From NCBI RefSeq assembly GCF_000003195.3, contig NC_012878.2, forward strand, positions 13,695,104 through 13,759,103: 64,000 nucleotides of DNA, given 5' to 3'. This document shows positions 55,393-64,000 of this stretch, piece by piece. Each line of letters starts with the position of its first letter. Position 1 is the stretch's first letter. Source of the DNA: Sorghum bicolor. Its lineage: Eukaryota > Streptophyta > Magnoliopsida > Poales > Poaceae. The notes below the pieces were generated by a model, which was not told where the DNA came from, searched no databases, and worked only from the letters and a program-made list of their open reading frames with translations. The position numbers and the translations under genes were made by a program.

Positions 55393-56237
55393 GGGACACT
55401 ACACTCCCTATCGTCAAGTGACCAATGTGAGTAACTCAGCAAGGATAGTTGATCATAACCATAGAATATCTCAGAAGACAATTATCAGTTCAAGATAGTT
55501 TTATAATGCATCATCCTGTGATAGGAGCTACCCCCCTTAAAATGAGATTGATTGGTGGATGGTAGGGACTAGTTCTCCTATCCTTTTTGGACGCTACACA
55601 TCATAGTCTTTTACATTCGTTGTACCGAGTCTCTTGATCCAAGGTTAGTTTCATCACTAAGTTCCAATTATCGGTACCTTTATCACGGTTAAGTTGCTTT
55701 ACTCTCACATTATACATATAGCTTTGTAAACTTTGGTGTCATCTGATCCCCATACACAACTCTTAATCTATGAGTATCACCAACGACATATACCTCCATT
55801 GTTATTTTCTAAATGAGATGATATCTTGAAACAAAACTAAATTCACCAAACACTTGTGATCCTCACATATGATCCAACATTAGCCAATCCTTCTCTTTGT
55901 AACTCCTTTAATTAGGCTAGCCCCCTTAAAAGGGTCAACTAGGGGAGACAAGAAAGGTAGCTTGCGTATTTTCCAGACAAGTTAACTAACATTGAGAACT
56001 TCTGACACCCCAAAGATCTTATGTGCAAGAGAATAAACAAGTATCCTAAAATTTTCTCATGATATGAAAACACCAGCGTAGTAGAATATACATAACTCTT
56101 ATTCTGTTAATCCAATAGAGTTGTAGCTTATTCTGTTAGAAAACTTATGAAATTTCCTACAACTTTCATATAGAATACTTCCTTAGATTCTGTCTTTAAG
56201 CTTAGGTAAAACAACCAACTTAATATTTATCCTGACA

Positions 56238-56495
56238 ATGTCTCAGCAAAGGTGCAGTAAATTGCAGAAGTTATATCTCGGTCTCCATAAATCCTTTGGT
56301 GACGATCCTTACATTGTTGAAAAGCATATAAAATCCTCTACAATTTTGGTATACAACATTTTCCCAGATTCTGAATTTAATTTAGCTAAAAATGGGAAAT
56401 ACCAGATTTGTCCAGATTTTGAAACAGAACAGAGACATCTAATTGTAAATATTATATCTTATGTTCTACTTATCCAAATAAGTTCCTGCTTATAA
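56238..56495 (+). other. Small ORF antisense to the minus Tekay-like element
   Basis: 85 codons, ATG start (MSQQRCSKLQKLYLGL...). A homologous ORF of 90 codons lies at 61932-61660 in the inverted copy, with roughly 69% identity over 85 residues. In both elements it is antisense to the element. No known domain. Most differences change the amino acid, so selection on a protein is doubtful. Confidence 0.3.
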
Positions 56496-57248
56496 CGGTG
56501 GAAATCTTAGAAAATTGTCTACAACTTTTCTATAGATCACTTTACCAAATTCTATAGTATATTTGTCTCAAACAGTAAGCAACCAAAACTGGTCCAGGTT
56601 CTTGACAACACAGTTGTATCATCTTGTGATTTTTGTAACTTCCAAACCATAACAGCTATGAGGGTGATTCTTACGGTCAGAGAAAGATCTTGAAGTACGA
56701 TTTCATTCAAAAGTTTCTCATAATTTTTGGTTATCTGAGAACAGAGACATGGACCGATAAAGAGAGGATACTCCGGAAAGACATGATAAGATAACAAAAG
56801 AAGAACCAAAACCCAACTATTTATGTGATTAATCCTTATAACTTAGACCAACTAAATGAAATTGTGAAGAAACTCACAATATCACTACACTCATTACAAA
56901 GATCCAAATTAGGCACAAGTATAATAACAAACCAACTGAGCATTGAAGGTTCACAATTCACTCAACTTGCGATACTATCGTTCTCTTCAGAGTAAGGGTA
57001 AAGATCCTAAAACTCCTCTTCTGATTATGCAAGCAGGTGGTAAGAGAAGATTCTAAAAGCATAACAAATCAAGGAATGACTATGAGAACAAGTACTTTCA
57101 AAATAAGCATCAAGGTAAAGATGAATAGCAATGGAAAGAATATAGTGTAGAGAAAAATATTAAGATTTACAGAACAAGGATTTTATAGCAATTTTAAAAT
57201 CTTAAGACAACCAATTTCTAACTAGGCTTACGTACTACAGTCAGCATT

Positions 57249-57260
57249 GCTTTGATACCA
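57249..57260 (-). promoter_or_regulatory. Primer binding site, tRNA-Met type
   Basis: The minus strand reads TGGTATCAAAGC, one base from TGGTATCAGAGC, the initiator-tRNA-Met complement used by chromoviruses. It lies three bases inside the LTR end. Confidence 0.8.
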
Positions 57261-57263
57261 CTT

Positions 57264-58419
57264 TGTAATACCCGATTTTAAGGATAAAACCAGATATGCA
57301 CCATATGTGAGTTTTAGAGGTCAAATCTCACATATAGCTACAAATAAGGGGTAATATCAAAGGACAATGCATAAATTATATAACATACTTAGTATAAAAG
57401 AGATAACCTTTGATAGCAAACAGCGCATAGACAACTCCAAACTTCGTGTATTAACTTCATCTACAGGATCCAACTGACTGGTTGATCACAATCCTAAGGC
57501 ATCTCCTGAAGTGTGGGAGAAATAGCAAGAGTGAGCACATATCGTACTCAACAAGTATAACTAGGGGTTCGTGAGGCTCAATTAGCTGACACTGGTTTGA
57601 TTGCGTTTAGCTTTTATATGTAGATAGCATATTTAATCATTGGATAACAAATATCAAAATAGCATAATTAATCCCATAACCACATGATCAATGTATACAA
57701 AAATTTAAGAATAACACATATAAACAACATAATAATCCATCATTTATCATCATTAATCATGTTCATCAGTGTCCATCTATTCCGTCAGTTTTTCGAGCCG
57801 CCCGTATCCGTGGACACGGCTAGTATACCAGATTTAAACACTCTACAGAAGTTGTACATCTTTACCCATGAGTCATGATTTACCCTTTCGCCCGAGGCCC
57901 GTCGACCTCTTAACCCACTACCACGGAAGGTCGGCAAGGATCACTATGAAGTCTTTCAAAGGTTCGTCTAACAAGTTAGGGCCACTTGGTTTCATTAGTC
58001 AGTCCGTGAGATCCACCCGCAGGAATCCACGGTCTGCTATTCCCCAATTGCGCCACACGGGTAACCGCTAACGAGCTAGACAAAATTACTCATACTTGAC
58101 TAAAACTAGAGCCATATAGCCCTCATGGTTGTATGAGTTGTCCTAGCTTTTGCCAAGGGATAAGTCCTTATGGAGGGTAAAGATTAGTCTAGCAAAAGCC
58201 AGAGTTCTTTCCACCCTCTATATTCAAGTTGCTAGAAAACTTATTTTATTGTTTATTGTATATTCAAACATTCATGTTACAAGATCATGGATTATAATCA
58301 AGCACTAGCAAGAACTATCCCAAATGCATATCCAAATAGGTATCAAGGAATTCAAGATAACAATCATCTATTGTCAAGGTAGACACATGCATATGATATA
58401 TGTATTAAAAGTGTACATC
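57264..58419 (-). repeat. 5' LTR of the minus Tekay-like element, interrupted
   Basis: Matches 51576 onward (TGTAATACCCGATTTTAAGG...) up to ATATGTATTAAAAGTGTAC, where the + element begins. The remaining outer part should lie beyond the right edge of the window. Confidence 0.7.
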
Positions 58420-60902
58420 GTAACACCCTAAAATTTACTCCTTTTGAAATATAGATAAAATTATTTAATTTTGTATTTTTGTGTTCATGAAAATATAGGA
58501 AAAATAATATTTTTCATTAAATTAAAATTTATCATAAGGCGTAGCAATATTATTATGCATACATGTTGGTGCATATGTTTTGATGTGATGCTTGCTTGTT
58601 GCTCCTTTATGTGTTGAGTGAGCAAAGTTTTTAAAATGCGTTTAGAAAATCGATCTTCCTTGACCAGTACGTCTTTATCTTTATCTATAACCAAATTCCT
58701 TGTTTCTCAGCTCAAGTTTTTATTAGGAGCTTCCTAAAATATTTTCCTTGTTATCCAAATCACTTCTTTTAGTTCTTGGTCCATCAAGCAATCTCTATAA
58801 ACTTCTCGAGAATTTTTCTAGCCTTTTCCGTGGAGCATAATCTAATTTTAGATGCTCCAAATTATCTTATCATGAGCTCTAAATACTTTATTTTGGTTCT
58901 TCATGTTTCATAATGTCTCCGAGATTTTTTCCTTGAATTTTTGGAGCATTTTGAGTATTTTTCATGACTTAAATAATAATTCTGGATTTTTTAGGATTAT
59001 TCTATTTGCCAAATTAATTAATTTCCAAAATAATAAAATCTTTCATTTTATCCCATGCTCAAGCCCATAATCTCAATGGTCAATGTCTTTATTTACTAAT
59101 GGGCTTTAATAATTAATTAGGCCTATTAGTAAAAATGAAGGTTGCAAATCAATTAGTACCATATCGCTAGTTGACGTGGAGGTGGGGAGTTTCTCTCCCT
59201 ATATATATGTACCAACCCCTAAGGCAAAGCACACCAAAAACTACCATGAGAAAAGCCTCTAATTTGAGAATTCCTAAGGTAGTAAAATAAAATTATATTT
59301 TCTTCTCTACAAGCGATCGCCATCGTCTCGCCTATACACGACATCTACGAACGGTTGGCTCCTCCGGCGTTGTTGTAGCTCCAAGAAAGCGTCACTGCTG
59401 GTGAACCTACTCCCTGTCCACCAAGGTAAGCCCCAATCAAAAACACAAACAGCTCGGTTTTAGATTAAAAATACGTTTTCACTATTTACAGAATTGCCAC
59501 TGACTTTCTTCTGGCCATAAAATATTCATCTTAACACCGTTTTGACCCATTCAAATTGCGTTGTATTCGTATTAATGAGCTCTACATGTTAGTAACATTG
59601 TTTTATCAGTTTGAAACTTTTTATTTTCGTGACCCTAATTAATTAATTACTTTTCTATATAAAATCTTATAAAATTCATAACTTCTCTGTTTTAGCTCCG
59701 ATTTTCGTGATCTTTACGTCTATGATATCATAGCGATGCGTAGAATCATTTCACAAACTTTTCATACTGTTTTTATATGATTGTTGTACTGTTCTAATTG
59801 TAGTCTTGTTTGCTTCGTGTATGTTGTCTTCGATTATTTGTGTGTTGATGATCGATGATCGAGTTTAGTCGGTGAACAATTCGTGGTGAACAAGAGTACT
59901 TCAGTGATCAAGATCTGAGCCTTGGACAACTAGTGAGACCAACAGGATAAGCAAGAGCAATTGGATTAAGGCAAGTATAGCATTTGGGTTTTATTTCTGT
60001 GACCATGATCTTGTGACTAGATTAATGTTAAGTAATAAATGATAAAAATTAATTTTTAGCCACTTGATGATTTATCTGTAAGTGATAACCGGGATAACAG
60101 TGCAACCATGAGGGCTATAATGGCTCTGGCTTTAGCTCAGTATGAGGACCTTTTTCTAGCTTGTTAGCGGTTACCTTAAATGGCGTAAGAATGGCTAGAC
60201 ACGTTGGGTATAGTGTGGCCTCTATCCGTGTGTATAGGCTGCGGGTTATGTGCCATGGAAGGGGGGCTCTATATCTGCCTGCCGAGTGAATCTAATGGCC
60301 CTAACTTGTTAGACGAAACCTTTGAAAGGCTTCATATTGATCCCTGCCGACCTCCCTAGGAAGGGAGTTAAGAGATTAGCTACCTCGAGCGAAAGGGTAA
60401 ATCATGACTCATAGGTAAAGATGTACAACCTCTGCGGAGTGTTAAAACTAGTATACTAGCCGTGCTCACGGTCAAGAGCGGCCTTGGGGATTCTTACACC
60501 AATGATGATGATTCTTGTTGTGTTAAAATACTCATTGTTTATTGTTTAATGCTCTACATTATTTATGTCACATTGATCATGAGATTGTGGGAGCTATACA
60601 ATCTAGTTGCTATACTTGTGGAGTTCGACATGGACTCACTCTTGCTATTTCCCCCATACCTCAGGGGAAGTGTTAGGCTTGTGATCAACCAGTCAGTTGG
60701 ATCCTGTTGAGTGAAGTTAATACCCGAAGTTTGGAGTTATCTATCCACTGTTTGCTATCAAAGGTCATATCTTTTATACTGAGTACGTTATATATTTAGG
60801 CATTGTCTTTGATATTACTCCTTATTTGTAGCTATATGTGAGATTTGACTTCTAAAACTCACATATGGTTTTCTGATTTTGTCCTTAAAATCGGGTATTA
60901 CA
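58420..60902 (+). repeat. 5' LTR of the plus Tekay-like element
   Basis: 2483 bp from CGTAACACCC (expected TGTAACACCC) to GGGTATTACA. It contains GCCGTGCTCACGGTC near 60457 and TTGCTATTTCCCCCA near 60644, shared with other LTRs of this group. Confidence 0.75.
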
Positions 60903-60905
60903 AAT

Positions 60906-60917
60906 TGGTATCAAAGC
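60906..60917 (+). promoter_or_regulatory. Primer binding site, tRNA-Met type
   Basis: TGGTATCAAAGC three bases after the LTR end, the same site as in the inverted copy at 57249-57260. Confidence 0.8.
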
Positions 60918-62790
60918 AATGCTGACTGTAGGACGCAAGCCTAGTTAGAAATTTGCCGTCTTAAGGTTTTGGAATTGTCATAAAATCCTTGCTCTATAAA
61001 CCTTGGTATTTTCATCTATACTATATCCCTATCCTTGCTCTATTTGTCTCTACCTTGTTGCTTATTTTAAAAGTACATGTTCTCACCTTCAATCCTTGAT
61101 TTGGTATGCTATTAGAACCTTTTCTTCCCTCTTCTTGCGTCTTTGAAATATAAGTTTTAGGATCTCTACCCTTACTATGAAGAGAACGATAGTATCGCAA
61201 GTTGAGTGAAGTGTGAAGCTTCAGTGCTTAATTGGTTGTTATTATGTTTATGCTTAATTTGGATATTTGTAATGATTGCAATGATCTTGTGGAACTACTT
61301 CACAATTTCAATAGTTCATAGGCCTAAGGCATAAGGAGTAATGAAATAAGTAGTTGGGCATGGTTATATCTGTTTCTGTCCTTTGCTGATTTCTAGAGCA
61401 GTCTGCAATTGTTCTAGTGTATCTCAAGATCTGATCGTGCAAAGTTTGTCAACTTTTTCTGAGAACAAATAGACTTCAAGATCTTTCTCTGACCACAAGA
61501 ATCACCCTCATATCTATTATGGTTTGGAAGTTACAAAAATCACAAGATGATACAGATGTGCTGTCCAGAATCTGGACCAGTTTCGGGAACTTGCTGTTTG
61601 AGACAAATATAACTATAGAATTTGGAAAAGTGTTCTATAGAAAAGTTATAGACGACTTGCTAAGATTTCCAACGGTATAAGCTGGAACTTATTTGGCTAA
61701 GTAGAACCTGAGATATGATATTTACAATTGGATGTTTCTGTTCTGTAACAAAGTCTGGACAGTTTTGGTATTCCCTATTTCCGGCCAAGTTAAAAACAGA
61801 ATCTGGGAAAACATGGTATACGAAAGTTGTAGAGGATTTACTAAGCTTTTCAAAAATGTAAGGATCATCTCCAGATGAGTTAAGTAGCTCAATATATAAT
61901 TTCTGGAAATTACTGCACCTTTGCTGAGACATTATCAGGAAGGATATTATGTTTGGTTATTTTACCTATGCTTAAAAACAGAACCTAAGGAGGACTTCTA
62001 CATGAAAGTTGTAGGGAATTTCATAAGTTTTCTAATGATATAATCTGCAACTCTATTGGATTAACAGAATAAGAGTTATACCTGTTTTACTGCACTGGTA
62101 TTTTTCATATCGCGAGAAAATTTCAGGATACCTGTTTACTCCACTGCACATAAGTTCTTTGGGATGTTAGAAGTTCTCAATATTAACTTGTCTGGAAAGT
62201 ATGCAAGCTACTTCTTGGTCCCCTAGTTGACTTTTCTTAAGGGGGGTAGCCCAATTAAAGAACTACAAGGAGAAGAAGTGGTTAATGACGCACATCTACA
62301 AGGACATCAAGTGCTTGGTATGTTGGTTTGTTTCAAGATATCATTCTATTTGGAGTGTGCTAATACCAATGGAGGTTTATGTCATTAGTGATACTCATGG
62401 ATTAAGAGTTGTGTATGAGGATCAGATGACACCAAAGTCTACAGAGTTGTATGTATAGTGTGAGAGTAAAGCAATTTAACTGTGATAAAGGTACCGATAT
62501 TTGGAACTTAGTGATGAAACTAACCTTGGATCAAGAGACTAGGTACAGCAAATTTAAAAGACTATATGATGTGTAGTGTCTAAAAAGGATAGGAGAAATA
62601 AGTTTAAAGAAGGATCGTACCTACTACACTAGGTGTCTCGTCAATATTTTAGAGGCTACTTGGAGTAAGAGAGTGGAATCATTGCTATGAAGATATAACT
62701 ACTCAAGAAAGTGAAAAAGATTCAAAATCTACATCTCTTTGATAACTGTCTTCCGAATCTCGAGGACGAGATTCATCTTAAGGGGTAGAA
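60918..62790 (+). other. Interior of the plus Tekay-like element
   Basis: Non-coding in the sense direction. It is the inverted homologue of 54498-57248, including TCAAGATCTTTCTCTGACC and CTCGAGGACGAGATTC before the polypurine tract. It contains a degenerate repeat of about 150-220 bp built around an ACAACTTT...AGATTCTG core (see findings). An antisense ORF lies at 61932-61660. Confidence 0.6.
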
Positions 62791-64000
62791 CATAACACCC
62801 TAAAATTTACTCCTTTTGAAATATAGATAAAATTATTTAATTTTGTATTTTTTGTGCTCATGAAAATATAGGAAAAATAATATTTTTCATTAAATTAAAA
62901 TTTATCATAAGGCTTAGCAATATTATTATGCATACATGCTGGTGCATATGTTTTGATGTGATGCTTGCTTGTTGCTTCTTTATGTGTTGAGTGAGCAAAG
63001 TTTTTAAAATGCGTTTAGAAAATCGATCTTCCTTGACCAGTACGTCTTTATCTTTATCTATAACCAGATTCCTTGTTTCTCAGCTCAAGTTTTTATTAGG
63101 AGCTTCCTAAAATATTTTCTTTGTTATCCAAATCACTTCTTTTAGTTCTTGGTCCATCAAGCAATCTCTATAAACTTCTCGAGAATTTTTCTAGCCTTTT
63201 CCGTGGAGCATAATCTAATTTTAGATGCTCCAAATTATCTTATCATGAGCTCTAAATACTTTATTTTGGTTCTTCATGTTTCATAATGTCTCCGAGATTT
63301 TTTCCTTGAATTTTTGAGCATTTGGAGTATTTTTCATGACTTAAATAATAATTCTGGATTTTTTTGAGGATTATTTTATTTGCCAAATTAATTAATTTTG
63401 AAAATAATAAAATCTTTCATTTTATCCCACGCTCAAGCCCATAATCTCAATGGTCAATGTCTTTATTTACTAATGGGCTTTAATAATTAATTAGGCCTAT
63501 TAGTAAAGATAAATGTTGCAAATCAATTAGTACCATATCGCTAGTTGACGTCGAGGTGGGGAGTTTCTCTTCCTATATATATGTACCAACCGCTTAGGCA
63601 AAGCACACCAAAAACTACCATGAGGGAAGCTTCTAATTTGAGAATTCCTAAGGTAGTAAAATAAAATTATATTTTCTTCTCTACAAGTGATCGCCATCGT
63701 CTCGCCTATACACGACATCTACGAACGGTTGGCTGCTCCGGCGTTGTTGTAGCTCCAAGAAAGCGTCACTGTCGATGAACCTACTCCCTGTCCACCAATG
63801 TAAGCCCCAATCACTTTGTCTTTCAGTTTGGAAAACACAAACAGCTCGGTTTTAGATTAAAAATAAGTTTTCACTATTTACAGAATTGCCGCTGACTTTC
63901 TTTTGACCATAAAATATTCATCTTAACTCTGTTTTGACCCATTCAAATTGCGTTGTATTCGTATTAATGAGCTCTACATGTTAGTAACATTGTTTTCTCA
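62791..64000 (+). repeat. 3' LTR of the plus Tekay-like element, partial
   Basis: Starts CATAACACCC after the polypurine tract and matches 58420 onward to the window end. Confidence 0.75.

Larger units (their letters stand above)
51576..58419 (-). mobile_element. Non-autonomous Tekay-like element on minus
   Basis: On minus: 5' LTR (58419-57264, outer part displaced by the insertion at 58420), primer site (57260-57249), a 2.77-kb interior with only a protease-like remnant, a polypurine tract (CTTAAGGGGG-like, near 54510) and the 3' LTR (54497-51576). It is homologous to, and inverted relative to, the + element that follows. No reverse transcriptase or integrase is present. Confidence 0.7.
58420..64000 (+). 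mobile_element. Non-autonomous Tekay-like element on plus, 3' LTR incomplete
   Basis: 5' LTR 58420-60902, primer site 60906-60917, interior 60918-62790 without gag or pol, polypurine tract CTTAAGGGGTAGAA (62777-62790) and the 3' LTR starting at 62791 and running off the window. The two LTRs are nearly identical over the shared 1.2 kb; the clearest difference is a 20-bp segment (CTTTGTCTTTCAGTTTGG region) present at 63815 but missing at 59440. This implies recent insertion. The structure is intact but it needs enzymes from elsewhere. Confidence 0.75.

Overview
The window looks like nuclear DNA of a panicoid grass, probably an Andropogoneae species such as sorghum, Miscanthus or sugarcane. I base this on the nested LTR retrotransposons (Tat, Athila-like, Sirevirus and Tekay-like types), a MITE with GGCCTTGTTTAG-type ends that I recall as common in sorghum, large TA microsatellites, and one intron-rich host gene. 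The species is inferred, not proven. No rRNA, tRNA or CRISPR structure was seen.

Layout. 1-4597: the 3' end of a Tat-lineage Ty3/gypsy element on the + strand. It carries an antisense multi-exon plant mobile domain (PMD) gene (3-3267, minus) and ends with a + strand 3' LTR. This element sits inside an Athila-like element (4598-7861, 3' LTR 6209-7861). That element in turn sits inside a Sirevirus (Ty1/copia) element whose 3' LTR is 8709-11075. 11076-14510: a decayed second Tat element with integrase on minus and a broken antisense PMD-type gene on plus. 14511-23400: the low-copy island, holding the only recognisable host gene, a bHLH transcription factor of the bHLH112/bHLH123 type on minus (CDS 15936-22850, eight exons, about 391 aa). 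One intron contains a TA microsatellite with a 100-N assembly gap.

23800-25396: a long AT-rich inverted repeat and a non-autonomous CACTA element with TAA target duplication. 25950-34398: stacked fragments of Athila-like and Tekay-like elements, including an Athila-type LTR (30420-31681) wedged between two Tekay-like LTRs. 34399-38743: a second copy of the Athila-like element seen at 4598-7861. 38744-45990: a further Athila LTR fragment, then a minus-strand Athila-like element with decayed gag, whose 5' LTR is split by a MITE and by a complete solo Sirevirus LTR (43834-45724, TSD CCTCC). 46000-48750: another minus-strand Athila-like gag and LTR. 48760-51575: Tekay LTR fragments, unrecognised sequence and a Stowaway-like MITE. 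51576-64000: two non-autonomous Tekay-like elements of one family in inverted orientation, the + one inserted in the 5' LTR of the - one.

Apart from the bHLH gene, the coding potential is retroelement-derived and mostly broken. The most interesting signals are at the DNA level. First, the hexamer GCCGAT/ATCGGC is strongly over-represented throughout the PMD-carrying Tat element (about 41 copies in 4.6 kb by manual count), in exons, introns, spacer and LTR alike. Second, four Athila-like LTRs share an invariant promoter geometry: two GGGCGCCCGCCC dodecamers exactly 21 bp apart, with the TATA box starting 120 bp after the last base of the second dodecamer.
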